A DNA stretch of 64,000 bases from Dastarcus helophoroides (lineage: Eukaryota > Arthropoda > Insecta > Coleoptera > Bothrideridae). The notes beneath the pieces were generated by a model, which saw nothing but the letters and a program-made list of their open reading frames with translations, was not told where the DNA came from and did not search any database. Below, in pieces: positions 35,154 to 46,917 of the stretch (position 1 is its first letter; each line of letters opens with the position of its first letter). Made by a program: the position numbers and the translations under genes. The stretch spans positions 5,326,008 through 5,390,007 of the forward strand of contig CM053331.1 in the NCBI GenBank assembly GCA_028583605.1. The letters are read 5' to 3'.

Positions 35154-37874
35154 ATGGAAACCGAAAGAACCCAAGAAACAACAAAAGGGGAAGGGAGCTT
35201 GGAAAAGAGGGACCCAACCAAAAAACTTTCAGGCGCAGCTAGAAGGAAGCTCAAAAAAGAGCGACGACTTCAAGTGCAAGAAGCCGGAAAACCCGTTGAA
35301 AAACGGAGTGAAAAGAGGGAACAAACCCAGAGAACAGCAACAGGAAACCAATCGGGACCCAGCAGTAGGAACCAACCGGGACATAGCACTAGGGACCAAC
35401 CGGGACATAGCACTAGGGACCAACCGAAACCCATCACTATGGACCAACCGGGACCCACACTGAAAAAAATACTGTTTATAATATCAATAACAAGTGGTTT
35501 TTGACAAGATTTTATCGAGACAATGATTTTTTTCATGAAATTTCATGATGGAGTTCATTGTCAAAATAAATTACCATTCATTGTACTGATGAATGGATGG
35601 ATGTAAAAGATTTATTTTAACAACAAAATTTTCATAAATCCAATGAACTATTTTATTGGATAAAAGAATTACGTTCATTGCCAGTTTACGAACAGTTTTA
35701 TAAAATTTGCTCATTGCAATAACGTAGTCAAGTATTATATGATAATCTGTGTCTAGTTTAATGTTTTATGATTCATTGTCGTAACGAACAAAAAACATAA
35801 ATTATTGAAAATCATACGTTGCAATAACAAAAGAATCAATTGAACCCAGGATTTGTTAACTTATAATGAGAAAGTACATGTGCTTGCCATCTTGCCATTA
35901 CCATTTCGTCCACTACTAAATAAGAACTCAGTTTGGTTCAGTCGTTTTGCAGCTAAACGAAACGATACAGTGAGGGATTTCTGTGAAATATTTACTAAAT
36001 GTTTAGAAAGGAAAAGGTAATTATTGTTATTAAATATAAAGTTTTGCCTAGTTCAGTTATTTCTGTTACAGTTATTATAAGGTGCAACTTCACTTAACCA
36101 TATTCAAAATCATTTAGAAGCAAAACACCAAAGGAAAAATGGCGCTTTTAGTAAATTCCGACATGATGGTACGTATGGTTTAAATAAATTTAGCACTTTC
36201 TTTATTTCCTCTTCCTTACAGATTGAATAACGTTGTTCTCGATTACACAAATAGATAAATACTTGGAACAACATGATAAACGACATACTTATTTTTCTGG
36301 ATAACTTCAACATGTGAAAAAAAATTAAGGTTTCATTCGAGTAGGTCAAAAGCAAGGAAAATATTTCTAAAAGTAAGTAGTAGTTACCTATTTGGTTTTA
36401 ATATTTTAAGGTAATTCTGCAATCAATATTATTGAATTATGTTTGGTAGGTACACATACGAACAGATGGACGTGGACAATGCATCGATACTCCATAAAAA
36501 CAAATCTGATAATGAAAAAGGAAGCAAATAATGAAAGAAGCATCAAATATTAGCGGGAATTATTGTTTACTTCTTGTGAAACATCTACATACATCGAGGA
36601 ACCACAATCTAAAATAGAAAAATCTCCAGATTCAACTCTTTATATGTTGCACAGGAGGACAAATTGATGATTTAACATTATTATATTAATAAAATTTTGT
36701 ATACTATAATTTTTCAATAAAATTCGTTACAATCACAACCTTATTCATTCCAGCAATTATCAAAATTTTTAAAAACAATGAACATTATGGTAATAGATAT
36801 ATCTAATAATCGTTGTACCAACGAATAAGATTCATTGCATCAATGCTCCTGTTCATTCAACTAATTATTACAATTCATAAAGATTACGAATTGTAATCTT
36901 AAAATTAATAACGAATGATCATTGAATCAACAAATATATGACATTAAAACATGAACGGAATTCGTTGAGATTTCATTACATTAAGTGACGAACTAAGTTT
37001 CGTTAGCCCAATGAACCTTTACGTAGGACCAATTTTAACGAAACATTTCATTTGCGCTACGAACTTTTTCATTGTATTTATGCTCACTTTTGGTTCAGTG
37101 CAGCAGCAGAACCACAACTACAACCGAAGGGACAACTACTGAGGCCGGAGGCTCAAAACTATCGCTCAGAAGACAACACACCTTCAAGGCCGACACAGCC
37201 GAAGAAGAAGAGCAGAACGTCAAGGGCTACTGCATCCTACGCGTCGGCTGTGAAAGATATCCGCCTAGCCATACTACCAGAAGGATATTCAGGAACGACC
37301 ATTAGCGAAGAGCAAGGGGACCTCACCAAGGAGACTCTTGTCAACGAATTGGAGAAAAATGACCGTAGAACCACCTCCAAGGTTCTCCGGAGTGAATTAT
37401 AGAGGGGGCTTTCTTGCGGCTTCCTGCGCTGACCAGGCCACTAAGGAATGGTTGGAGAGGACTCTCGCGGGAAACACTACCTTGGTCAATACGAAACTTA
37501 ACATCGTGGATGCAAAGGACGTACCAAAACCAACAAGAGTCATGGGGTGGATTCCAGAACCAAAAATGGAACCAAAAACGATCCTCAAGATGCTAGCGTA
37601 CCAAAATCCTGGACTTCATACAGACACATGGACGGTGTTGGATAGAAAACCCAACAGCAAAGGGCAACAACTAATTCTCCTCATGGACGAAAGTTCATGG
37701 GAGAAAATTTAGGAACTAAAAGGCTGACCCTACTTCAACCTTTCTCAGGCGATCTTTAGGTTGATGGGGAGGAAGAAGCCAGGGGAGTAAGAGAAACCCG
37801 AAGAGATGGAGATTGATAAAGAAGGAGCTGAAGAGGAACCTACAGCATCAACCTCGACAGGGTTGCAAAATTAA
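35154..37874 (+). pseudogene. LOA ORF1 (nucleic-acid-binding protein), split by a transposon and decayed
   Basis: The likely start is the ATG at 35,154. A basic N-terminal region (SGAARRKLKKERRLQ) and a degenerate repeat of NQPGHSTRD type precede the insertion at 35,458. After it (from 37,101) come a basic stretch KKKSRTSRATASYA, then the DUF4780-like domain (FSGVNYRGGFLAASCAD... WLERTLAG... LPKPTRVMGW-type region, with QNPGLHTDTWTV), and an acidic tail ending at TAA 37,872. Three reading frames are needed in turn between 37,103 and 37,400. In-frame stops lie at 37,710 (TAG), 37,725 (TGA) and 37,788 (TAA). In active LOA elements this protein binds the RNA to form the retrotransposition particle; here it cannot be made. 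Confidence 0.82.
35458..37100. mobile_element. CACTG-ended DNA transposon nested in LOA ORF1 (1,643 bp)
   Basis: Begins CACTGAA and ends TTCAGTG, with a 2-bp CA repeat on both sides (35,456-35,457 and 37,101-37,102). Removing it rejoins LOA ORF1. CACTR ends and 2-3-bp duplications fit the CACTA/EnSpm group. Beyond the first 7 bp the inverted repeats are weak, but both subterminal ~350 bp are filled with TTCATTG/CAATGAA words in both orientations, as in EnSpm ends. Inside are a TCAGT-type start-site motif after TAAATAAGAACTCAG (~35,930), possible donors at 36,016 and 36,169, acceptors at ~36,070 and ~36,221, and AATAAA near 36,689. No transposase was recognised. Confidence 0.72.
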
Positions 37875-37875
37875 G

Positions 37876-40800
37876 GTAGGTGAATTCAAAGTACTACAGA
37901 TAAATCTACACCACTGCAAGGCGGCTACATCTGCCCTACAGAGATATGTTCGTATGAACAAAATTGATATTGTATTGATACAAGAACCATGGATTTCTAG
38001 GGGCCAGATCAGAGGACTGCGGATGGGAGGTGACTGGGCTTTAATCAGCCCGTCATCAGACCATCCACGAGCTTGCATACTAACAAAGAGAGGAATTCCA
38101 GTACTACCTCTATGGAAACTCTGTACAAGGGACCTAGTGGTAGTAAAGATGACAACAAACTTGGAAGGGCAAAACCGAGACCTTGTGATGGGATCAACCT
38201 ACCTTCCATATGACCAATCAGGACAACCACCCACAATGGAGATAAGAACACTGGTGCAGAAATGCGCGGAAGAAAACACATAATTAGTGCTCTGTTGTGA
38301 TTCCAACGCGCACCACATCGTATGGGGGAGCACAGGTACAAACAGGAGAGGTGAGTCACTTTTAGAGTTCATTATTAGCAATAACCTGCAAATAGCAAAT
38401 CGGGGCACAGAACTGACCTTTCTCAATCAAAACAGAAAAGAGGTAATAGATGTAACAGTCGGCACACAAAACGCGTACAATCTAATAAGTGATTGGAAAG
38501 TCTTAAATGAACCATCACTCTCGGACCATAGGTACATAAGTTTCGAGATAGCTCCGCTACAGAGGGGGGCTGAGTCGTACAGAAATCCTAGAACCTGTAA
38601 TTGGGACAACTATCAAGTGAGACTGAAACAGGGACTGGAATACTGTCCGATTAGGCCAAAAACCCCAGTAGACATTGAAATGATGTGCGATGTAATCAAT
38701 ACCGCCATCAAAACAGCTTACAACGAAAATTGCCCAATGAAGACGAGGAAGGTCAAGCGGGAGACCGTATGGTGGAATCCCGAACTTTTTCGTCTAAGGG
38801 CAGAAACACGTAAGAAATTTAACCGGGCAAAAAGGACCGGACGTTGGGAGGAATATAAAACCTCAAGACGAGAATATGTAAGTGCCATCAAAAAGGCAAA
38901 AGAAAATTCCTGGAGGAAGTACTGTGAGGGGATCGAAAAATCCCCAGAATGTGCTGGACTCCAGAAGGCATTGCAAAAGAACAACCAGAATATACTGGGA
39001 TCTTTGCAAACACCACAGGGAGACAACACGCATTCCGAGGAGGGGACCCTGAGGGTTTTATTTCAGGCGCACTTCCCGGGATGTTCACCCCTCCTTGCAC
39101 AACAAGACAGCCAAGACACCGATGTACCGCAAAATCGGGGATCAAGTCAAAGCTGGAGAATATCTAATAAACTATTTGACATAACCAGAATTATATGGGC
39201 GATAAATAGTTTCAAACCATATAAATCACCAGGCTCAGACGGAGTATTACCAATAATGTTACAACAAAGAGTTGAAGCACTAGCGTCACCCTTGTGCACA
39301 ATATTCAGGGCCTGTATGGCCACAGGATACGTGCCTCAGGACTGGAGAAGGACGAGAGTGGCTTTTATATCCAAACCAGGGCGAAATTCGTACGCCCAGG
39401 CAAAGTCTTTCAGGCCAATCAGCTTGACATCATTCATGCTCAAGACAATGGAAAAACTTGTCGATAGGTATATTAGAGATAGAGATAGATGCGATGAGGT
39501 GTTTCCCCTTGCATCGACATCAATACGTCTACCAAGCAGGTAAATCTTGCTACCTGAGCCTGCATGAACTCACACGCAGGATCGAGGAAGCCCTCAAAAG
39601 CAAGGAAATTGCCTTGGGAGCCTTCTTAGACATTAAAGGTGCGTTTGATAATACGTCATACGCATCTATCAAGAGCTGTAGAAAGGCATGGAGTCGATCC
39701 GGCGGTAACTCGCTGGATAGACTTTATGCTCCAAAACAGGAGAATAACAACATCACTAGGCACCATATCGATAGCGGTATCTGCAGCCCGGGGCTGTCCG
39801 CAGGGTGAGGTATTGTCACCACTTCTGTGGAGCCTTGTGGTGGATGATCTGCTAGGGGTAATAGAACTAGAAGGATTTCATGCGCAAGGATACGCAGATG
39901 ACCTAACCTTATTAATTAGAGGTAAATTTCCAGGGCCCGTATCAGCATTAATGCAACGGTCACTAAATATTACAGAAAGGTGGTGTTTAGCAGAGGGACT
40001 AATAGTAAACCCTGCGAAAACCACGATAGTAGCATTCACTAAAAAAAGAAATCTTAATGACTTAAAGGGGTCTACTTTAGGAGGTCAAGAAATTCCGCTG
40101 AGTAAGGAAGGTAAATATTTGGGACTTACCTTAGATACCAAACTTAGCTTCGGTGCTCACGTGGAAAAAGTTACTGCCAAAGCTACTAAGGCCCTATGGG
40201 CCTGTAGAGGTATGATAGGAAAACAATGGGGACTCAGACCAGCGATGGTCCTTTGAATATATTCCAAGGTTGTAGTACCCATAGCAACATACGGTTCTTT
40301 AATCTGGTGGCACAAAGCCAGAAAAAAGGAAAGTGTTATCAGACTAAGCAAGGTACAAAGGTTAGCTTGCTTAGGAATAACAGGGGCGATGCAAACAACG
40401 CCCACTGCAGCCATGGAAGCACTGCTAGGTCTACATCCATTTCATTTAGTGGTGGAGGCGGAGGCACTGTCAGCAGCCTACAGGCTGAAAACAAACGGGT
40501 ATGGAATGGAATCACCTAGATCAACATCCCATACAGAAATATTCAAGCGGATCTGTGCGAACCGTACGTTAAGTATGCCATCGGACAGAACAAAGAGCAT
40601 CCCCAACTTTCACAGACTCTACCGGGCAGTAATACCGGAAAGAGGAGTTCAGTTAGTACAACCAAAAAGATAGAATGGATCAATCTGGTTCACAGATGGA
40701 TCCAAAACTAAAATAAGTACTGGTGCGGGAATAACCAGCAAAAAACCAGGGAATGAATTCTACATAAACCTGGGATCTTTGGCAACCGTATTTCAGGCAG

Positions 40801-41520
40801 AAGTTACTGCAATTACAGCCTGTGCTGAAGCAATTATCAAGAGGTCTTATAAAAATAAGAGAATCGTGATCTGCAGCGACAGCCAAGCAACATTAAAAGC
40901 GCTGAGAGCTTATGAAATAAGCTCTAGTACGGTCAAAGATTGTGTTGATAAGCTAAAAGGCTTGGCACAGCACAATACAGTTATAATCCGATGGGTTGAG
41001 GCCCATCGGGGAATTGAAGGAAATGAAAGAGCAGACCTTCTAGCCAAAAGGGGAGCCGAGTTTCCTCTAGTAGGGCCGGAGCCTACTTGTCCGCTTGCCT
41101 ACAAAGCGGCAAAAGAGGTAATAAAGGAACTCCTAAGAAAATAACACAACACTCACTGGAGGGGTGTCAATGGTCTGATGCAATCGCGGAAGTTCATTGA
41201 CGGACCATCAGAAAAGAGAGCCACAGAACTATTACAGTTAAGCAAAACTCAGTTCAGGTGGACAGTTGGACTATTTACGGGACACTGTGCCCTAATGAAA
41301 CATCTTACAACAATTGGCGTAAAAGAAAATTCTACTTGTAGAATGTGTGGAGAGGAATAAGAGACTCCTTTACACATATTATGCGAATGTCCGGCAGGCA
41401 AGACAGACATTCCAGCTTTGGGAATGCTCTGATTGAGCCAAAGACAATAGTGGAGACACTCATAAAGGAGGTTCTGGAATTTTTCAAAAGAACGGGCACA
41501 ATAAGCGATAGCTTCAGTGC
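37876..41520 (+). pseudogene. LOA ORF2 (endonuclease-reverse transcriptase-RNase H), decayed
   Basis: Domains in order: APE-like endonuclease from ~37,885 (FKVLQINLHHCKAA, IQEPW, DSNAHHIVWGS, SLSDHRYI); linker with WWNPEL and SWRKYCEGIE; reverse transcriptase ~39,150-40,250 (KSPGSDGV, FRPISLTSF, FLDIKGAFD, GCPQGEVLSPLLW, YADD at 39,891, KYLGLTLD); RNase H ~40,690-41,110 with all acidic residues (FTDGSK, FQAEVTAI, CSDSQATL, EGNERADLLA); C-terminal CRMCGEE...LHILCECP cysteine region. Stops interrupt it at 38,281 (TAA), 40,254 (TGA in place of Trp), 40,671 (TAG), 41,142 (TAA) and 41,358 (TAA). Frameshifts lie near 39,500, 39,655 and 41,420. Active proteins of this family nick DNA and copy the element RNA at the break. 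This copy is dead. Confidence 0.93.
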
Positions 41521-41544
41521 TGCAGGGATGGCCGACCCCATAGT

Positions 41545-41570
41545 CATAATAATAATAATAATAATAATAA
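41545..41570 (+). repeat. (TAA)n 3' tail of the LOA element
   Basis: About eight TAA units follow CCATAGTCA and run directly into the right target duplication. Short-repeat tails instead of poly(A) are usual in I/LOA-type elements and mark the 3' end. Confidence 0.9.
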
Positions 41571-41580
41571 TAAGGTCGAT

Positions 41581-42922
41581 ATTTATAAGGAAAGAATCGA
41601 AATTTCTACCAAAATAAATTTTGCAAAATAAAATCGAAATTTTGAAAGAAGTCAAAATTTCGAAAAAACCCAAAATTCTGAAAAGTTAAAATTTTGTAAG
41701 ATTCAAATGTTTAAATAAGTTAAAATTTTCACAAAAAGATTTTAAATGTTTCAAAATAAAAAAATCAAAAAAGTCAAGATTTTCAAAAATGTAAAAAAAT
41801 AATTAGAATTTTGACAAATAGTCGAAATTTAAAAAAATAGCGAAATTTATCGAGAAAAGTCGAAATTTCCAAGGCGAGGGTTTGCAATAAAATAAAAAAA
41901 TTCAGAGTAAGCCAAATTTTCCCCAAAAAGTAAAAATTTCGAAAAATTGACGAAATTTTGAAAAATCGAAATTATCAAAAAAAGATAAAAATCTTAAAAA
42001 GTGTCAAAATTTTGAAAGACCTTTAATAAGGACGACAGCTTTAAAGAAGATTTCTTAAAAAATCGACTTTTTTTAAAAAAAGAGAACATTTTGAAAATAT
42101 TTCCAAAGTCGGTTCTTTGATAAAATTTTCAGAATCCTCTTAAATTAACAAAAAACTCAATATTTTGAGGAAAAGGCGAAATCGTCGAGAAAAGTCGATT
42201 TTGCAATATAATAAAAAATAGAATAAACGAAATTAATACCCTCCCCTCTAAAAAGTAAAAATATCGAGGAAAAGACGAAATTCTGAACAAAAATCGTAAT
42301 TTTCAAAAATGACGAAAATCCTAAAGTGTCAAAATTTTGATAGATTTAAAAGTAAATATCTTTAATAAAGACAATTTTAAAGAAAAAATTAAAAAAAAAG
42401 GATTATTTTGAAAAAGTAAGAGAACAATATTCTGAAAAAAGGTCGAAACCGTTTTGGATATTTCTGAACAAGGATCGAAATTTTGAAAAATGGTGAAAAT
42501 CCTAAAGTGTCAAAATGTTGAAATAGTAAGCATATTTAATAAAACGATATTTTGAAAGAAAACATTTTTTCAGAAAGTCGATTTTTTTGAAAAAAGTAAC
42601 AGAACAATATTTTGAAATATATTCGAAACTGAAACTGTTCATGAATTGTTAGTTATCCGGAAATTTGGATTGTTTCCTTATAATTCCAAGTTTGATTTTT
42701 CAATTGTTACTTTTTTTCTAAAATTTCAACTGCAAACGCGATCACCTTGTCACAATTTTGATATAAAAATTTCAATATTTTTCTCAAAATTTCAGCCTTC
42801 AAGTTTCTTGTCAGCTTAAGCTTTAAATTTGAAAACTGTCTGGGCGTTTTGTATTGTTTTTAAAAAGTTTAGCTGTAATCTAGAAATGTCACCTTTTTAC
42901 CTCACAATTTCAAGTAGAATGT
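41581..42922. repeat. Low-complexity DNA, A-polarised then T-polarised
   Basis: GTCGAAATTTTGA-type words up to about 42,650, then the complementary polarity (TTTCAACTTT) to 42,920. No gene. The left edge is the right half of the satellite split by LOA. Confidence 0.6.
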
Positions 42923-43269
42923 TGTAACGAAATGTAAATTGTAGAATTTTGTACAAAAGAAAAGTTTCTAGAAAGATCTGATAAGGGGAAAGCGGCCGCG
43001 ATAATGAAGCAAACGGCAGATAAGCGTTCCAGAAATTTGGGCAAACGATAAGCCTTATCTGCGAGATTTTTCTAGAACCGGGAAGCCAAAACTATATAAG
43101 GCGGTCAGCTTTCCCTCGAAAAGTCAGTTAGAGTCAGTGTAGTTGGTGAGTTAGTAGTCAAAAGTACATAAGTGAGTTATTGTTCAATCGTAGTGATCCG
43201 AGTTTAGTTTGGTAATAAAGTGGGTATTATTCAATGTGTTAATCAATTCGAATCGATAAGCCCGTAACA
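42923..43269 (+). mobile_element. Solo LTR (copy 2) with heat-shock elements
   Basis: Begins TGTAACGA and ends CCCGTAACA. Diverged copy of the LTR at 29,985. Heat-shock elements are TTCTAGAA at 42,966, TTCCAGAAATTTG at 43,027 (two of three units intact) and TTCTAGAA at 43,070. TATATAAG at 43,093, TCAGT words downstream, and AATAAAG near 43,215. No internal retroviral-type genes follow. Candidate target duplications are not clear (ATGT/ATAT). Confidence 0.72.
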
Positions 43270-43506
43270 ATATGATATTTTTAAACTTTTTTTGTAAAAT
43301 TTCTGACTAGCATTCTGCCCTCAGAATGAAATCCAAAGTAAACAGCGTGAGTGAATTCTAATAGACACTCAGGCGACTGAATATTTAGGAACGACCTTGG
43401 CTAGAGTCGCGTTAGTAGCTAAATACAGATGATCGCTTTTTTTTAATACCAGAAGTACGATGTAACCCTGAAGGGTTACAAAGGTCGCTCTCTGAGGCTA
43501 CTTTTT

Positions 43507-43613
43507 CTTTATGTTCAATCCACTCGCAAAGGGTACTCCCATTATGCCTTCAAAGCACTGCGGGTAGGATGCGCAAACAAGGATAGATGGCGATGAACCG
43601 CCTTCAATGAATT
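43507..43613. repeat. Dispersed repeat copy (partner at 57,083-57,182)
   Basis: Shares CTCGCAAAGGGTA / CTCACAAAGGGTA, CCCATTATGCCTTCAAA, AAGGATAGATGG and GATGAAC with 57,083-57,182 in the same orientation. The family is not recognised. Confidence 0.75.
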
Positions 43614-43769
43614 TGAACCAAACATTACTCTGCAATCTATACGAACCCTTTAAACTTGTGGTAGCTGATTAAGGTAGTTTTATTGCGTTTATACTAAATT
43701 TATAAATGAGAAAGTATATTTGATTGACAGCACCAGCAACATGAAAACGAAACGTCAGTTTAACAAATT

Positions 43770-43925
43770 AAAAAACAAGTATCTCTCTGAAGATGCTAGT
43801 TTGGCTATCGAAACGCGTTAGAGCAACCTTTGTTGTGTTTTTTAATCTTTCTTGGTTACATGGAACAAGATTTGTATTTCAATTTTTAAAGATAACCAAC
43901 GACCAGTCCGTTCCACCAAAAAACA
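43770..43925 (+). mobile_element. PLE terminal-repeat fragment
   Basis: Carries the same 3' terminal sequence as the 350-1,478 element: CTCTCTGAAGATG, a hairpin, CGAAACGCGTTAGAGCAAC, TTTGTTGTGTTTTTTAATC, then AAGATAACCAACGACCAGTC. The hammerhead-like motif is at ~43,783-43,826. Edges are approximate and no endonuclease frame is attached. The short forward frame over it is a shadow. Confidence 0.75.
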
Positions 43926-45534
43926 ATTTTCCATTAAATTGTAATTATTCGTTTTCATTCCGCGGACAAAGTCACTGGTAATAGTCGGTTGTTTATAATC
44001 AGATAATCACATAAGAGTATCTGATTAAGAAATAATGCGTTAGAAGCCACAAAGATACCGCCCTGAGTCATAAACGTCTATTTTAGTACATTTCCTGGAA
44101 TTTGTTATATGTAGGATGATTAATTCTGTTAAGTAAGAACGTTCGGGCTCAATGCTTTACGGTTTTTTCGGAAATAGAGGTATAAAACGCCGGATGGACA
44201 AACATTTTTTAAGCAAATATTTGAAATGAAATAGACGGATATGTTGCTAGTTGCGCTGTCGAGATAATATTTGATTTGTCTTATTTTTTTCGTCTACAAA
44301 CTATTAAGAGCCAGCGATAAGGTGATGGTTTGTTTATGATTTTGTGCGGATGTTGCTTTGTTTCTAAAAATAATAATGAACCTGTGACCGTCTCATATAA
44401 CTCCATACATGTTTGTTCTTAATTATTATCTATTTTTATTACTTTATTCAGTTACTCAAATTACTAAGAATAGAAGGTCCCCTAATTATGAGGATCAGGA
44501 TTTGTGGTCCAGTGTACCTTCAAAAGACATAAATCCTTGCTTTCAAAGTTAACAATATAAAATCTCTTTCTATGGAATACTCAGTATATGCATGAGGGTG
44601 TTGATTTAAGAGACAACTTTCAGAGAGGAACTTAATTCCATTAATTGTAAGTCATCTAGTCATTATACTGAAGAGCATCTCGAGCGAGTGGTCAGTTTCA
44701 GAAGCAGGTAAGAAGTACTAGTATGCACGTCCCACGCCAAATTGGTCACTCGGTCTTAAGGTCACTATATCGAGTTTACTCGCAATCCTGACAAATCAAT
44801 TCCAATCACACTCCTGAAAATATCAGTCCTCCAGTTGGATTGTTTCGCATCAAATTAAATTAAAATCAACATCCCAGTTACTGAAATAAATTCAACCTGA
44901 TGGTATACATGTGGGCTCCTAACACTTTCAACGAGGAGACAAAGGGGCCATTATGTACAACACATCTGCAACAAATTGCGATGTCATTATCTAAATCTGA
45001 CATGTAAACTAAGGTTCAGTAGGCTTCGGTATCGGACATCAACTGTCATCCTTAGATCGAGATAGCCTCCTGTGCAGCCACCGGGCGCGCTCTCAATGAC
45101 CACACAATGGGGATTTAAATATTATAAACATAACTAAAGTGGGACGATCTCGACGAGATTCCACAAAAAGCTGCTTGCATGGTCTTAGACAAAGAGGTCT
45201 TGTCTGAATATTCAGGCGAAATGCTGACTCGAGTGTTTACACTAAAAGGATAATCTGACGTATCTAATGAAGCTAGTGCTTCCGACGCCCACAACATTTT
45301 GTCATTCTTCATATATCACTTCACATTGGCAGGTCTGTTGTCCCCAAATCAAAAATATTTAAAGCTACAAATTGATCTGATTTATTTGAATGTTTTTTAA
45401 CGTTTATAAGAAGAAGTTTTGGCCACGTAAGCACATCAATAATCAATAATGAAAATTAGTGGTAATTATCCAATACTTGGCTTGTTAATTTACTGTCTCT
45501 TCTATTTACCCACTCCTTATTTACCGAGTAGCTA
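43926..45534. other. Unique-looking DNA, no gene recognised
   Basis: Ordinary A+T-rich sequence; the only candidate coding stretch is the short minus-strand frame at 45,115. Confidence 0.35.
45115..45312 (-). CDS. Hypothetical 65-codon frame, possible exon remnant
   Basis: The minus-strand peptide has a balanced, Ser-rich composition (for example LASLDTSDYPFSVNTRVSIS), unlike the repeat-derived frames nearby, and it lies in non-repetitive DNA. It ends at a TAA after SYVYNI. No family is recognised and no splice signals were established. Chance is a real alternative. Confidence 0.22.
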   Translation of the reverse strand: MKNDKMLWASEALASLDTSDYPFSVNTRVSISPEYSDKTSLSKTMQAAFCGISSRSSHFSYVYNI

Positions 45535-45672
45535 GCTGATCCCCGTGATTTTGCTCAAGGTCCAGTAACGTCACATTTCAAAATAAAATAATTTCTCATC
45601 TGATTTTAATAGAATGATAGATTCAAAAGTTCGCGCTTCTTATTCTAGTACCCGTTACAACTGTAGGTGGCG
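45535..45672. repeat. Dispersed repeat, inverted partner of 192-321
   Basis: Reverse complement of the repeat at the window's left edge, with single-base differences and small gaps. Confidence 0.7.
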
Positions 45673-45948
45673 GGCAGCATTATATCGGCTATTAACATTA
45701 CTGACTGGTTTCTCCCTTATATGTTCTGCGTTATAACCTGAAATAAAATTGTTTGCATAGTTTAGTTATTAGAGATATAGATTGAGTTTTACTGCAATAA
45801 AAATAGTGCAAATGGTACCCCTAAAAATACTGTACATTTCAATAAACATTTTATTGAAATCTATATGGCAGTTTCCGGGATTAGCCCGGACAAACTATCA
45901 GTGGACAGACAGGCAGGCACTTGGACGCTTCAGTTTAATTAATATAGA

Positions 45949-46310
45949 TCAGGGTTTCTTAATCTATGGTTCGAATAGTATTCAAAGATGTTCTTACCAG
46001 GCGATATCTCAGGTAAGATGGAGGGATAAGACAAAGAGATAAACAATAAAGTTTATTGAATGGCCTAACAATTAATCTATTATAGTAAGTCATCAAAATT
46101 TTGGTAGCCATATTTTTTAAATTACACCCCCACTTTTTTTTTGTTTCATGGGGGCCCAGTAAGCTACTATGTTCGTAGTTCGTGAATAACAAAAATGCTA
46201 AAGCTTTCTCCTTTTCGAAAGTTAATGCCACAAATCCGAGTTTTGTATGTAATTCAAAATTTTTACTCAACATTGGTTTTTTTTTTCTGTAAATGATTTT
46301 CAATTCGAAA
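45949..46310. mobile_element. Possible hAT-type terminus
   Basis: CAGGGTTTCTTAATCTATGG is a typical hAT left-end motif; no matching right end or target duplication was identified, so the extent is uncertain. Confidence 0.22.
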
Positions 46311-46907
46311 GGTATTCCAAACTTCGACTCCTATTTTGAAACTTTTCAGCTTAAACTTGAAAATTACTTACTCAATTTTAAAATGCCAGGTCAAATTCTG
46401 AACTTAAAACGTTAGGTTCGTCAAAAAAATTAGAAATTTTCATGAGAAGGCGAACTTTTCAAAAAGTCGAAAAGTCGACACGAAACGGTTGTAATTTTCA
46501 AAAACAATTTTAAAAAACGGTCGAAATTTAAACAAAATAAAAACTGGGAAAAAGTCGAAATTTTGATAAATAAAAAAGCGAAAATTTTAGCAAATACAGA
46601 AATTCTGAGAATTTCGAAAATTTCAAAAAAAATGGAAATTAAAAAAAATTACTTTTATAAAAAAAAGTTTACACCTAAAATTTTAACAAATTCGAAAGTT
46701 TGATGGTAAAAGATCGAGAATTTAAAACAAAAGTCGAAATTTGGGAAAAATCCAACGTCTAAAAAAAAGTCGACATAAAATACAATTTGTTAGAAAGAGT
46801 CAAATTGACATAAAAGTGGAGACTTCCAAAAGGTTGAAATTTTTGAAAAAAATTGTTTCGAATTTTTGAAAAAGTTAGAACTTTGAGAAATAGTTAAAAT
46901 TTTGAAC
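46311..46907. repeat. A-polarised low-complexity DNA
   Basis: GTCGAAATTTT and AAAAAGTC words, as elsewhere. The PLE at 46,918 inserted here. Confidence 0.6.
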
Positions 46908-46917
46908 AAAGCTCATA

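Larger units (their letters stand above)
34648..41570 (+). mobile_element. LOA-clade non-LTR retrotransposon, full-length but inactivated
   Basis: Flanked by the direct repeat TAAGGTCGAT at 34,638-34,647 and 41,571-41,580. It has a 5' UTR, an ORF1 of the LOA/DUF4780 type, an ORF2 with apurinic-type endonuclease, reverse transcriptase and RNase H, and a (TAA)n tail. The RNase H and the ORF2 endonuclease motifs favour LOA over R1 or Jockey. Without the nested 1,643-bp transposon it is ~5.3 kb, near full length. It landed in the 285-bp satellite and has since collected stops and frameshifts. Its C+G content is clearly higher than the surroundings. Confidence 0.92.

Noticed and set aside
38045..38426. 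Minus-strand frames inside the LOA ORF2
   Set aside because: Shadows of the retrotransposon coding frame.
29985..43269. A complete LTR retrotransposon between the two LTRs
   Set aside because: The 12.6 kb between them holds satellites and an unrelated LOA element and no gag-pol; the LTRs are also diverged from each other.
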